This document shows, piece by piece, positions 34,766 through 43,238 of a stretch of 47,492 bases of DNA. The position numbers and the translations under genes were made by a program. This DNA comes from Deltaproteobacteria bacterium (lineage in GTDB: Bacteria; Desulfobacterota; Desulfuromonadia; Desulfuromonadales; Geopsychrobacteraceae): positions 1 through 47,492 of the forward strand of contig JAJRQB010000098.1 in the NCBI GenBank assembly GCA_024280485.1, given 5' to 3'. The notes below the pieces were generated by a model, which was not told the origin of the DNA, did not search any database, and saw only the letters and a list, made by a program, of their open reading frames with translations. Every line of letters starts with the position of its first letter. Position 1 is the first letter of the stretch.

Positions 34766-35464
34766 ATGAATTTTGATCCGCTATATACCCTGGCCTTCAC
34801 CACGGCACTATTCGGGTCTGGACACTGTATCGGTATGTGCGGTGGATTGGTTACGGCGCTTGGCTTGTCATCCGATGGTCGCCGGGCAGGACTTACATTC
34901 CATCTGCTCTACAACCTCGGACGAACAACTACCTACACTTTGATTGGCCTTGCTGTCGGATGGGTTGGATCAGCGATGATCTACAAAGATTCACTCCATG
35001 GAATCAGCCGTTACCTGTTACTGGGAAGCGATCTATTCGTGATTCTTGCTGGCCTTGGCACAGCCGGCTTTTTTACCTGGTTAAACCTCTCGCGCTTCGA
35101 GTTTGCCGGCCCCATTCGCAGCATGACAAAAGTGACTCGCAACTTGCGCAAACTCCCCCCTGCGGTGTCAGCCCTGCCGCTCGGCCTACTCTTTGGCTTT
35201 TTACCCTGTGGTTTTCTTTACGCGATGATCCTGACCGCTGCCCAGAGTGCAGAGGTTTTCAAAGGCGGGGGGATCATGTTCGCCTTTGGTCTTGGATCTT
35301 TACCTGCGCTCTTTTTCGTAGGAAGTGCAGCACACTTAATAGGGACTACCAAAAGAATCTGGATGTTCAGAATTGCGGGGGTACTGGTTGCCTTGATGGG
35401 GGCGTACAATCTTTACCGCCATATGCACATGTTCATGATGGCGGGCGGCATGCACGCTGGGTAA
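34766..35464 (+). CDS. Sulfite exporter TauE/SafE-like membrane protein
   Basis: A 232-residue membrane protein with about six helices. The start GSGHCIGMCGGLVTALGL is typical of the UreH/SafE-like DsbD family found after ccoS in many cbb3 operons, where it is suspected to help copper or heme delivery. LGLLFGFLPCGFLYAMI is a second conserved block with a membrane Cys. The start ATG 34766 is eight bases after GGAG. Separation from ccoS is 74 bases, so it may be in the same transcript. A His-rich tail (RHMHMFMMAGGMHAG) could bind copper. Confidence 0.8.
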   Translation: MNFDPLYTLAFTTALFGSGHCIGMCGGLVTALGLSSDGRRAGLTFHLLYNLGRTTTYTLIGLAVGWVGSAMIYKDSLHGISRYLLLGSDLFVILAGLGTAGFFTWLNLSRFEFAGPIRSMTKVTRNLRKLPPAVSALPLGLLFGFLPCGFLYAMILTAAQSAEVFKGGGIMFAFGLGSLPALFFVGSAAHLIGTTKRIWMFRIAGVLVALMGAYNLYRHMHMFMMAGGMHAG

Positions 35465-35467
35465 GTA

Positions 35468-36403
35468 TTATTTTACGCTAGAAGATGGATCTATCTTGAG
35501 TGGCAGGAAAACCAATTTTTTCTGATCAAAACGATATCCTTCAGCATCCCACATCTTCTCTATCAGATCCCAATCATAATGGATCTGAGCAGAAGCATCG
35601 ACCATATCCGACACGTCCAGAATCTCAAGATCATCAATCATCGAGTTTCCATTCGTATCTGCCCAGTGCAAGGGAGCTATTTCAAGGACACCAGTTCCCG
35701 GGACAGACAGAGAGAATCGTTGTCCATCAGGATTGGCAACAACTTCACCTTTCAGCATAACCTGCGTACCGAACGGGATATCGACAGGGGGTTGCAGAAT
35801 ATAAACGATCTTTTTGAGTTGCGCGGGGTCGCGGATCATCCAACGGACGTTACCACTCAGGTTATCGAGACTCGCAGGCGGAGGGTCGGCCTCTACCAGA
35901 TTCCAGCCGGGCGGAAATTCTTCGCGTACAATCAAACCCTTTAACTTCTTTTCAGACCTAATTTCAAGTTGAATAGGTACCCGAGCACCAGGGGCCGTAA
36001 AATTTGGCACATGACGATGACCACTCATCAGATTCACCTGAGTCGGTGAAGGTTTCAAATAAAAGGACAAAACACCGATCAGCAGAACAAAAAAGAGACC
36101 GGCAACCAAATTACGCCGTACAGAGTTTTTGGTGCCGTTCGGCAGTTCCTCAATGAGTCGTTCATCGGAAAGAGTTACATCTTTTTTCAGGATCAACCCA
36201 AGATCAACCTCAAGAGCCTCAGCCAATTTAAGAGCGTTATCGCGGCGCATAGTGGGATAACGGTTATTTTCCCAACGCGAGACCGTATCGGTCGTTACAC
36301 CAACCACCTTGGCAACATAAAGCTGGGTCAACTTCCCATCTTCACGTACTCGTCGGATCACTTCACCGTCTATCGAAACCGAGGGCGAGGAGAATGGTTT
36401 CAT
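35468..36403 (-). CDS. Membrane-anchored XRE regulator with dockerin-like loop
   Basis: A 311-residue protein of unusual build. Residues 12-70 are an XRE helix-turn-helix (KLTQLYVAKVVGVTTDTVSRWENNRYPTM cut across helices 2-3). Residues 98-116 are a single membrane helix. Residues 120-311 form an exported beta-rich domain. Near 249-260, D-T-N-G-N-S-M-I-D-D-L-E matches the Ca-binding loop of dockerin or EF-hand type. So a DNA-binding head in the cytoplasm is tied to a periplasmic, possibly calcium-sensing, tail. The start ATG 36403 is six bases after AGGAG. It converges on the SafE-like gene and is divergent from the tetraheme cytochrome gene; control of one of these is possible. The ligand is unknown. 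Confidence 0.8.
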   Translation of the reverse strand: MKPFSSPSVSIDGEVIRRVREDGKLTQLYVAKVVGVTTDTVSRWENNRYPTMRRDNALKLAEALEVDLGLILKKDVTLSDERLIEELPNGTKNSVRRNLVAGLFFVLLIGVLSFYLKPSPTQVNLMSGHRHVPNFTAPGARVPIQLEIRSEKKLKGLIVREEFPPGWNLVEADPPPASLDNLSGNVRWMIRDPAQLKKIVYILQPPVDIPFGTQVMLKGEVVANPDGQRFSLSVPGTGVLEIAPLHWADTNGNSMIDDLEILDVSDMVDASAQIHYDWDLIEKMWDAEGYRFDQKKLVFLPLKIDPSSSVK

Positions 36404-36671
36404 CGACTACTCCTAAAGAAACTAACAGCTCAAAAATATCAGGCGGAGTCTAGCAGAAAGCAAGTGGGTTGACAAACACTGGTATATTGTCATTTACAAG
36501 AGCAATTCAGAAGCGACATAATGGAACTTATCTACCTGTAATTACTGATTATCAACCCGACATCTGGCGACATTTCGACCGATGTCTAATGATTTGTTCT
36601 TCAGCCTATGTCAATCTCACTCCAAACAGATTCGGAGCCTGCATCACCTAACTTAACTGAGGAGAATTGAA

Positions 36672-37001
36672 ATGAAAAAATTTATTACCTTGTTCGTTGC
36701 CATTGCCATGGTCTCTATCGCTGCGATGGCTGTCATCGCCGATGACAAAGGTCCCGCCGAAATCAAACTCCCCGCCTCAATGGGCGAGATCACCTTCAAC
36801 CACGCAGCACACCAGGGTCGGGTTGCTGATTGCAAGACATGTCACCATCAGGGTGAGGGAACCGCCTGCCGCAGTTGCCATGGCATTAAGTCTGATGCGC
36901 CAAAAGCTAAAAAGGCCTTCCATGCCACATGCAAGGGCTGTCACAAAGAGCAAAACGGACCGACCAAGTGTAAGCAATGCCATACTGGCCCTAAAGGCTG
37001 A
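36672..37001 (+). CDS. Small periplasmic tetraheme cytochrome c
   Basis: A 109-residue exported protein: a signal peptide of about 22 residues (ending VIA) and a mature chain near 87. There are four CxxCH sites: 54-58 (CKTCH), 66-70 (CRSCH), 87-91 (CKGCH) and 100-104 (CKQCH). Four further His (H44, H47, H59, H84) can be the sixth ligands, so bis-His hemes are expected. The N-terminal part EIKLPASMGEITFNHAAHQ and the end KCKQCHTGPKG resemble the c7/PpcA family, which normally has three hemes; here the CRSCH site is extra. The likely job is periplasmic electron transfer. The start ATG follows GAGGAG. A strong terminator follows. Confidence 0.9.
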   Translation: MKKFITLFVAIAMVSIAAMAVIADDKGPAEIKLPASMGEITFNHAAHQGRVADCKTCHHQGEGTACRSCHGIKSDAPKAKKAFHATCKGCHKEQNGPTKCKQCHTGPKG

Positions 37002-37025
37002 ATGAAAAACCTGCAGCTTCGAGAC

Positions 37026-37061
37026 AAAAAAGGGGGTGCCTGAAACAGGCACCCCCTTTTT
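37026..37061 (+). terminator. Terminator after tetraheme cytochrome gene
   Basis: The perfect 11-bp stem GGGGGTGCCTG/CAGGCACCCCC on an AAA loop is bordered by A-runs and T-runs on both sides, so it can stop transcription from either strand. It lies between the cytochrome and the convergent kinase gene. Confidence 0.93.
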
Positions 37062-37082
37062 AATACATACGTTTCTATATAT

Positions 37083-38921
37083 TTAACGGACCAGAGGAAG
37101 TCGAATTTCCAAACGGGTCCCCTGCCCCTTACGGCTGAATATATCAATCTTCCCCCCATGTGCGTCTACTATATACTTGGTGATACTCAACCCCAAACCT
37201 GTGCCACGTACCGCAGTATTCGAAGCATCTGCACGATAAAAACGCTCAAAGGCATTTTCTTTCTCTTCTTCAGTCATCCCTATACCCTGATCAAGGATAT
37301 CTATTCGAATCCAGTTTTCATCCTGGCTAAGTACAACTTTTATATCACCACCATCTGGCGAATACTTGATTGCATTACCTAGCAAGTTATCTATTACTTG
37401 AATCAAGCGCATTTCGTCTGCATCAACGAATACATCTTCAATAGCAAATTCAGAAACGAAATTATGTAGGCTATTTGTTTTTTCAAAATCTGCTATCAAT
37501 TTACGACAAAGAGAGACAACATTGACATGGGTAAAATTCAGTTGCAGCCCCCTACCATCCTCTATTCTGGAGAGATCAAGAATGTCGTCAATCAACCCTG
37601 AGAGCTCAATGGATTTATCGTTGATGATATGCAGAAATTCACTTGTCTGCTCAGGTTCAAACTGTCTTGAAATATCCAGCAACAGTTCACTATAACCAAG
37701 AATCATCGTTAAAGGTGTTTGCAACTCATGGGCCGCCATTGAAACAAACTCGCTCTTCATCTGATCGATCTGGCGTTCACGTGTAACATTATGGATCAAT
37801 AAAATCAGACCGCGTCCATGTACTGAGGTATCACGTAATCTGGAAGCACGCCCCTGATAGACATTCCTTATTTCTTCTCGAGACATTATAAAATCAAAAT
37901 CAACAGATTCTGCAGTACCAAGTTCAGTTCTGGCTTTTGCAATTTCAAGCAGTAATTCGTCATAGCCGATAACATCAGGCAGGCGACGACCAAGGACCTT
38001 AGTAGCCTTGACACCAAAAAGAGTCTCAGCAGCAGGATTGAAAAGTAAAATATTATCCTGATGATCAGTCACCAGAAGCGCGTCTGAAACTGAAGAGATA
38101 ATGGCATCTATTCGATCACGTGCTTCCAAAGATGCCACAAAAGCTAATTTTTGAGCCTGCTGTGCTTTCTTTCTTTCATGAATCTCAGCGGCCAAAAGTT
38201 GATTTGAGGCAGAAAGATCCAAGGTTCGTTGTTCTACGCGATTCTCAAGATCATCGTTCGCCTCTTGCAGGGCAAGCTCAGCATGATCACGTGCAACAAT
38301 GTTGTTATGGGCACGGAACAACACCAACAGTGTCATCAACAAAAGACCTGTGGATGCCATGAGAAGTATAAAAAATGATTGGAGAGAGAGAGAATTAAGG
38401 TTTTCCTGACCGGAAGTCATATCATAATAGACTTCCATTGCACCAAGAAATTTACCATCGACCATCACAGGGACATAAGTCTCGACTAGATCTATATCTG
38501 TAGAGGTACCTTCAGCAGTCACAGATTCCTTGCGCACCATCTTTGAATAACGCTTACCTTTGGCAACGATATTCCTGAAGTAGTCTTTTTTATTGATCGT
38601 ACCAATTTCCTGAGAATCTGTAGAAAACACAATTTTGCCCAGAGGTGAAAAAACCCTCAATTTTATGAGAGTTTTCTCTTCCTTAAGCTTGAAGATATCC
38701 CTGCTAAATGACTTTGGGAGATTGTCCGCTTGCAGTTCTAATTCGTTCAAAGAATTAGTGATGGTCAAGAAACGTACGAAGCGCTCCGCATCTCGTTCAG
38801 TTTCCCGAACCAATAAATCCTGGTATGAGGGTACGATAAAGCAAAGATCATAGATTGGGAGTACGGTCGCAAAAATAAAAGCAACGATTAAGATATTTCG
38901 TAGAAAGGGAATTTTCAGCAT
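37083..38921 (-). CDS. PAS sensor histidine kinase with periplasmic sensor
   Basis: A 612-residue kinase. The first helix (about 6-25) and periplasmic sensor domain (about 28-180, single-Cache type) are followed by a second helix (about 187-207), a coiled coil (DDLENRVEQRTLDLSASNQ), a PAS domain (about 270-370), HisKA with H-box MAAHELQTPLTMILGYSELL, and HATPase with NLLGNAIKYSPDGG, DQGIGM and [13 protein letters not shown]. No HAMP is visible. It has no partner regulator in the window. The start ATG 38921 is seven bases after AGGGA; an upstream TTG at 38948 is rejected. Divergent from it lies a small RNA gene. Confidence 0.9.
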   Translation of the reverse strand: MLKIPFLRNILIVAFIFATVLPIYDLCFIVPSYQDLLVRETERDAERFVRFLTITNSLNELELQADNLPKSFSRDIFKLKEEKTLIKLRVFSPLGKIVFSTDSQEIGTINKKDYFRNIVAKGKRYSKMVRKESVTAEGTSTDIDLVETYVPVMVDGKFLGAMEVYYDMTSGQENLNSLSLQSFFILLMASTGLLLMTLLVLFRAHNNIVARDHAELALQEANDDLENRVEQRTLDLSASNQLLAAEIHERKKAQQAQKLAFVASLEARDRIDAIISSVSDALLVTDHQDNILLFNPAAETLFGVKATKVLGRRLPDVIGYDELLLEIAKARTELGTAESVDFDFIMSREEIRNVYQGRASRLRDTSVHGRGLILLIHNVTRERQIDQMKSEFVSMAAHELQTPLTMILGYSELLLDISRQFEPEQTSEFLHIINDKSIELSGLIDDILDLSRIEDGRGLQLNFTHVNVVSLCRKLIADFEKTNSLHNFVSEFAIEDVFVDADEMRLIQVIDNLLGNAIKYSPDGGDIKVVLSQDENWIRIDILDQGIGMTEEEKENAFERFYRADASNTAVRGTGLGLSITKYIVDAHGGKIDIFSRKGQGTRLEIRLPLVR

Positions 38922-39050
38922 TTTGATCCCTGTGGGAGGAGTGGACAAGACTAAGACTACCTAATTATTTGAAGCTTTGCCACTCTGAGGCATAACTAAA
39001 GAATAATGTCTAAATTTAAATGATTATTTTTAAAAAATTCAAATCTCAAC

Positions 39051-39078
39051 TTGACGTAAGAAGTTAGCCGTCTATAAT
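39051..39078 (+). promoter_or_regulatory. Strong sigma70 promoter for small RNA
   Basis: TTGACG (39051-39056) and a perfect TATAAT (39073-39078) with a 16-base spacer. The expected start point is near 39085. No open reading frame follows; a structured RNA with its own terminator does. Confidence 0.8.
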
Positions 39079-39084
39079 AAAAAC

Positions 39085-39163
39085 AAGGCCGAATGAACGC
39101 TCGACGGAGCAACGGCCAACACTTTTACCCCGCGTTCTCCCTCCTGACGCGGGGTATTTTTTT
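39085..39163 (+). ncRNA. Candidate small RNA with C-rich loop
   Basis: About 79 bases between a strong promoter and a Rho-independent terminator. Hairpin 1 is GGCCG (39087-39091) with CGGCC (39113-39117), and inside it GCTC-GACG-GAGC (39099-39110). After the single-stranded AACACTTTTA comes hairpin 2, CCCCGCG (39128-39134) with CGCGGGG (39148-39154), then TATTTTTTT. The loop of hairpin 2 reads TTCTCCCTCCTGA; its CTCCCTCCT part is complementary to AGGAGG-type ribosome sites. C-rich loops of this kind are used by known regulatory RNAs to block translation. There is no coding frame and no match to a riboswitch I know. Confidence 0.75.
39128..39163 (+). terminator. Terminator of the small RNA
   Basis: The 7-bp GC-rich stem CCCCGCG/CGCGGGG with a 13-base loop is followed by TATTTTTTT. 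It is at once the 3' end and the C-rich loop of the small RNA. Confidence 0.9.
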
Positions 39164-39249
39164 GGAGAATATTTTGATTCTACAATCGTCGAATCTAAAT
39201 ATTCTGCTGATCAGCATAAGTGACATGAAATTTTATCTTTTTACTGATC

Positions 39250-40899
39250 TCAATTTTTGAAGACTTTCAATAGATGAGGAACCAGTTGCTTTTTACGCGA
39301 CAAAACCCCACGGGCGAGATATAGGTTCGTTTCTTGTTGCGGATAACCGAGTAACAAGGGGAGTTCTTTAGGACCTGCAGTCAGCAACAAACTCGTCCCT
39401 TCGACAATATCTGTCACCAGCAATGCCGCAAGAAGATAGCCTTTCTCTTTACGCAAGCAGGCCAACTCTTCTTCTAGTTCTATTTTGCGACTATGAAATG
39501 CATGAAAACTGACAACTTCAACCTGCCCCAGACCTAAAACCTGCCCAGAAACTTCATATTCTTTAAAATCAGTCGTAAGAAGTTGTCGTGCCCCTATCTC
39601 CACAGCCATAGGGCTATTGGAAGAAAAGATCAGGGCTCCAAATGCATCGGCATCAAGATCGACTAATTTCGCCAGCCAAGAACAGATCTCACAATCAATT
39701 GAAGTGGTGGTCGGAGATTTCAAAATAACGGTATCAGACAAAAGCCCCGACAACAGCAGGCCTGCAACCAAAGGAGTGGGTTCGATACCTGCCTGTCGAT
39801 AAAGAGTTGCAATAAGAGTACAAGTACTTCCCAAAGGTTGGTTGATAAAACGGATCGGCCGATCAGTTTGAAAGTTACCCAAGCGGTGATGATCGATCAC
39901 TTCGACAATTTCAACTGTATCTGCACCGGGAATGGCCTGGCTCAGTTCATTATGATCGACTAGAATCAATTTAATCGGTGAATTTTTGAGCAAATGACTT
40001 TTGCTTGCGATTCCGATAATTTGGCCATCTTCGTCGACAACAATAGCTCCGACAGCATCCTGATGCAGCAATTTCAGTCGAAGATCAGAGAGCAATTCCG
40101 AACGACCAACTTGTAAGAAATCTTTACCGATTAAGGCTGAGACAGGTGTTGCCAGACGAGTCAACCAACAGCAATTTGCAGTATCAAATGGGCTAGAGAT
40201 AAGGGAGACTTGAGCGATACGAGCACTTTCAATCAGTTCTTCTGCAAGCGGTGCACCTCCTGACAGAATGAGCATCCGCACCCCGGCAGCAATCGCAGCA
40301 GCAATGATTTCAGGACGATGGCCAGTAATCAGGACACTTTGCCGGGGTTCTATACCTTTAAGCCAGGCACTGAATGAGTGTGAGTCACGCGCGCCGACAT
40401 AAAGATTTAGATCTTCGAGGTTATCGGCCTGATAGAGGGTCCCAACTTGCGCTTGCAGGCAACTAGCAACAGACCGGGAGTTAACACGGACACGTCGCAT
40501 TTCACCAGCTTCAGTTGGCAGTAAAAACAGCTCTGTGATCTCTTTCAACAGTAGTAATCCATGTGGCTTTTTCAGGCTATCAACAACTGGTAACATCCTT
40601 ATTTTATGACGATGATATAACTCAAGGGCAGCGGACAAGGGCTCATTCAGACTGATCATCACCGGCTCATCGGTGATGACATCTCCAACACGCGGGTAGA
40701 CGTCGGACAGATGCCTGGGGGAAGGTTGACCGAAATGCTCCAACACAAATTCGGTCTGTTGGTTTAGATTTCCTGCGCAAGCCGGGAAAACATTTTTTTC
40801 TCCCTGGATACGCAAAAGCTCCGCATAAGCGATGGCGCTACAGATCGAATCTGTATCTGGGTTGCGATGACCGATGACATAAGTCGTTGATTTATTCAT
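39250..40899 (-). CDS. Family II inorganic pyrophosphatase with CBS-DRTGG insert
   Basis: A 549-residue Mn-dependent pyrophosphatase of the DHH family. The DHH core has GHRNPDTDSICSAIAYA at the start, LVDHNELSQA, EVIDHHRLG and SGLLSDTVILKSPTTTS. Inserted are two CBS domains (about 70-130 and 250-310) around a DRTGG domain (about 150-245). In studied enzymes of this type adenine nucleotides bind the CBS pair and regulate activity. It hydrolyses PPi from biosynthesis. The start ATG 40899 overlaps the stop of the DUF3108 gene (ATGA). Confidence 0.9.
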   Translation of the reverse strand: MNKSTTYVIGHRNPDTDSICSAIAYAELLRIQGEKNVFPACAGNLNQQTEFVLEHFGQPSPRHLSDVYPRVGDVITDEPVMISLNEPLSAALELYHRHKIRMLPVVDSLKKPHGLLLLKEITELFLLPTEAGEMRRVRVNSRSVASCLQAQVGTLYQADNLEDLNLYVGARDSHSFSAWLKGIEPRQSVLITGHRPEIIAAAIAAGVRMLILSGGAPLAEELIESARIAQVSLISSPFDTANCCWLTRLATPVSALIGKDFLQVGRSELLSDLRLKLLHQDAVGAIVVDEDGQIIGIASKSHLLKNSPIKLILVDHNELSQAIPGADTVEIVEVIDHHRLGNFQTDRPIRFINQPLGSTCTLIATLYRQAGIEPTPLVAGLLLSGLLSDTVILKSPTTTSIDCEICSWLAKLVDLDADAFGALIFSSNSPMAVEIGARQLLTTDFKEYEVSGQVLGLGQVEVVSFHAFHSRKIELEEELACLRKEKGYLLAALLVTDIVEGTSLLLTAGPKELPLLLGYPQQETNLYLARGVLSRKKQLVPHLLKVFKN

Positions 40900-41738
40900 G
40901 GTGTATTTCTGGGGACTCGACGAGGTTCTGTGACATGGACTAGTTCCCCGTGCACATCACCTAATCCGATAACATTTTTTATCACAGCAAGTTTGGGGCG
41001 CAACTGGCTATCAAACCCGACGTAAACATCCCGCCCCTTGGTTTTAAAAGTATCAGGTGACATTAAAACTTTACATAACAAAAGACCCATCGGAAATTTC
41101 AATCGTTGCTGTTCTTCTTCAACAAGTCTGCTAATAATAATTTCCTCTGGTCCCTTTCTTGAGAAAGCAGACAGCTTGATATCATGCCCTGGCTCGACCG
41201 CACCCAGTCGGCCAAGGCGTAGATTATAAAAAGCCGTCAAGAAATCATAGGTCGGCTTATCATTGACCATCGGCAACATATACTTATGTTGAGCAATTCC
41301 ATTTATCGTTTTACTGTAACCAACTTGATTGGTGTCATAATCATATGTATAGCTGGTCAAACGATGGGTTGTCTTCTTGCCTTTACCCTTTTTTGTATCA
41401 GAGACCTGCAACAGTGGACGCAGTAGCCCTGCGGGGCCTTCTTCCATCAGGGTCGTAAAGGTCTCTACTCGGTTGCGCGTAAAAAAAGCAGCCATCCCAC
41501 GCGTTTTTGCAGTAAGAGTCGCTAGATATGTGCCTTTTTTTTCACCTGTTTCAAAGCTGATCTCCGCCAAAGCTATTTTTTTAAACCACAGAAAAGAGAC
41601 TTTGTAGGTTAATTTTTCTCCCAAGAGTGAATTCGCAGACGCTTTAGTTAAGCTATCTGCAGCGAAAGCTTCAACAAAAGGCGTAGGAAGTAAGATGAGG
41701 GGAAGCAGCAGGCTGACAAGTAGAATTCGTGTTTTCAT
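40896..41738 (-). CDS. DUF3108 exported protein
   Basis: A 280-residue protein with a signal peptide (about 1-27, ending AFAA) and a beta-rich domain. The segments LLGEKLTYKVSFLWFKKIALAEISF, DKPTYDFLTAFYNLR and the C-terminal FDSQLRPKLAVIKNVIGLGDVHGEL match DUF3108, a family of periplasmic or outer-envelope proteins of unknown role. It is translationally coupled to the pyrophosphatase gene and lies 13 bases after the Ca/Na exchanger gene, so the three form one minus-strand run. Confidence 0.8.
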   Translation of the reverse strand: MKTRILLVSLLLPLILLPTPFVEAFAADSLTKASANSLLGEKLTYKVSFLWFKKIALAEISFETGEKKGTYLATLTAKTRGMAAFFTRNRVETFTTLMEEGPAGLLRPLLQVSDTKKGKGKKTTHRLTSYTYDYDTNQVGYSKTINGIAQHKYMLPMVNDKPTYDFLTAFYNLRLGRLGAVEPGHDIKLSAFSRKGPEEIIISRLVEEEQQRLKFPMGLLLCKVLMSPDTFKTKGRDVYVGFDSQLRPKLAVIKNVIGLGDVHGELVHVTEPRRVPRNTP

Positions 41739-41751
41739 AGGCCTTATACTG

Positions 41752-42690
41752 TCACAAAAGGTAATAAGTAATAAAGGCTAAGTACCCCAGTAGCAACAAC
41801 CCACCTTCCGTTCGGCCGAGACGAAGCCTCCGTTTTACCAATGGCCAAAGAGCCAGGCTAAAAAACAACATCAAAGGCAGTTCATAGCTGAGAACTCCCG
41901 GTTCGATAGTAATGGGCCGTACTAGTGAACAGAACCCGAGAACAAAAAAGATATTGAAAATGTTACTACCAATGACATTCCCAACGCTTAGGTCGGGCTC
42001 GCCTTTCAAAGCGCTGACTGTTGAAGCGGCCAATTCAGGCAAACTGGTTCCTAGAGCCACGACCGTTACCCCGATAATCACATCAGAGATTCCACAATGA
42101 CGAGCAATAAAAACCGCGGAACGGACCATCAATTCTGCCCCAAATCCAAGGCCGGCAATCCCGATTAAAATCAGAACAAAATTACGGCGCTGGGATGTAA
42201 CCTGATTCGTCTCTACAGGTGCATCTTCCAGATAAGCCTGGACCTGTCGACTCGAAAAAAAACAGTATCCAAGGAAAGTAATAAGACCAACTAATAAGAA
42301 AAATCCATCAAGTCGGCCGAGTTGACCGTCGAGCGACATCAAAAAAACAGCCAAACTCGCAATCAACATAATCGGGATTTCTCGTACCAATGTTCCACGA
42401 GCGACTGCCATCGGAGCAAGTAAGGCAGTGGCACCGAGAATCAGCCCGATATTTGCGATATTAGAGCCAATAACATTGCCAGCCGCCAAATTTGAAGAAC
42501 CTTTCAATACGGCGTTCAAAGAAACCATCATCTCGGGCATGCTGGTCGCAAAAGCAACGACCGTCATGCCGATAACAAGAGGACGAATACCAAAAGAGAG
42601 GGCCAATAGCGAGCTGCCTTTTACTAAAAACTCAGCCCCGTAATAAAGAAGAGCCAAGCCTGCGATAAGAAGGATTGATGCAGTAATCAA
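41752..42690 (-). CDS. Na+/Ca2+ exchanger-type (CaCA) antiporter
   Basis: A 312-residue membrane protein with about ten helices. The two alpha-repeats are clear: FATSMPEMMVSLNAVLKGSS then GNVIGSNIANIGLILG, and ALGTSLPELAASTVSALKGE then GNVIGSNIFNIFFVLG. The Glu and Ser/Thr residues there bind the cations. This is the YrbG type, moving Ca or Na out of the cell. The start is TTG 42690, seven bases after AGGA; no ATG fits. It is first in the run with the DUF3108 and pyrophosphatase genes and is divergent from the ArsR gene. Confidence 0.9.
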   Translation of the reverse strand: MITASILLIAGLALLYYGAEFLVKGSSLLALSFGIRPLVIGMTVVAFATSMPEMMVSLNAVLKGSSNLAAGNVIGSNIANIGLILGATALLAPMAVARGTLVREIPIMLIASLAVFLMSLDGQLGRLDGFFLLVGLITFLGYCFFSSRQVQAYLEDAPVETNQVTSQRRNFVLILIGIAGLGFGAELMVRSAVFIARHCGISDVIIGVTVVALGTSLPELAASTVSALKGEPDLSVGNVIGSNIFNIFFVLGFCSLVRPITIEPGVLSYELPLMLFFSLALWPLVKRRLRLGRTEGGLLLLGYLAFITYYLL

Positions 42691-42750
42691 ATGCGAGTCC
42701 TGTCAAAGGTTAAAGGTTAACCATAAATACCCGATAAGTTAAACAATTGC

Positions 42751-42779
42751 TTGACCTGTCGAATGCAGGCATTTAATAT
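42751..42779 (+). promoter_or_regulatory. Sigma70 promoter for the ArsR-type gene
   Basis: TTGACC (42751-42756) and TAATAT (42774-42779) with a 17-base spacer. A CCTGTCGAATGCAGG partial dyad lies within the spacer, where an autorepressor could bind. A tandem AAAGGTTAAAGGTTAACC repeat at 42704-42721 is between the two divergent starts. Confidence 0.6.
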
Positions 42780-42817
42780 CCATATATTCAATTTTAACTT
42801 TTTAGAGGTTGCGTCCT

Positions 42818-43144
42818 ATGGAAGAACTGCCTTTCGACAAAAGCTTGGACTTTTCACGTGAATCTGAGATTTTAAAGGTCCTTGGTCATCCGGTACGCTT
42901 AAAAATCGTTGCGGGGCTGATGTCTCAGTCGTGTAATGTAAAAAAAATCTGGGAATGTCTCGGGCTCCCACAGGCGACGGTCTCTCAGCATCTGGCTTTA
43001 CTTAAAAACAAGTCGATTATTTCAGGGCGCCGTGAAGGTGTCGAGGTCTTTTATCAAGTCTCCTGCCCTGAAGCACAAAAAGTAGTCAGCGCCTTACTCA
43101 GTGAGATGTTTGTCAGGCCTGAAGAGTGCCATACTGAAGACTGA
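42818..43144 (+). CDS. ArsR-family winged-helix regulator
   Basis: A 108-residue regulator. The winged-helix core is KVLGHPVRLKIVAGLMSQ, IWECLGLPQATVSQHLALLKNKSI (recognition helix) and SGRREGVEVFYQV (wing). Cysteines occur near the N-terminal part (SQSCNVKKIWEC) and near the C-terminus (SCPEA, EECHTED), so metal or redox sensing is possible, but the pattern is not a textbook ArsR or SmtB site. The start ATG 42818 follows GAGG; a TTG at 42809 is rejected. The divergent antiporter gene is a candidate target. Confidence 0.85.
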   Translation: MEELPFDKSLDFSRESEILKVLGHPVRLKIVAGLMSQSCNVKKIWECLGLPQATVSQHLALLKNKSIISGRREGVEVFYQVSCPEAQKVVSALLSEMFVRPEECHTED

Positions 43145-43169
43145 TTCGGCAAGAAAATCTATAATTTTA

Positions 43170-43212
43170 CGACAGAGGCCGCCCCATAATGGGAGCGGCC
43201 TCTGTCGTTTTT
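43170..43212 (+). terminator. Terminator after ArsR-type gene
   Basis: A long stem (CGACAGAGGCCGC with GCGGCCTCTGTCG plus inner CCCA/TGGG) followed by TTTTTA, 26 bases after the regulator's stop and before the convergent bioC gene. Confidence 0.9.
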
Positions 43213-43238
43213 ATTCCCGAGAGGAACCCAAAGATTTT

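Noticed and set aside
36404-36671. GEMM-type c-di-GMP riboswitch upstream of the tetraheme cytochrome
   Set aside because: Such riboswitches precede cytochrome genes in related bacteria, but the conserved core and GNRA-type elements are absent. A TTGACA at 36469-36474 has no good -10 at the right distance.
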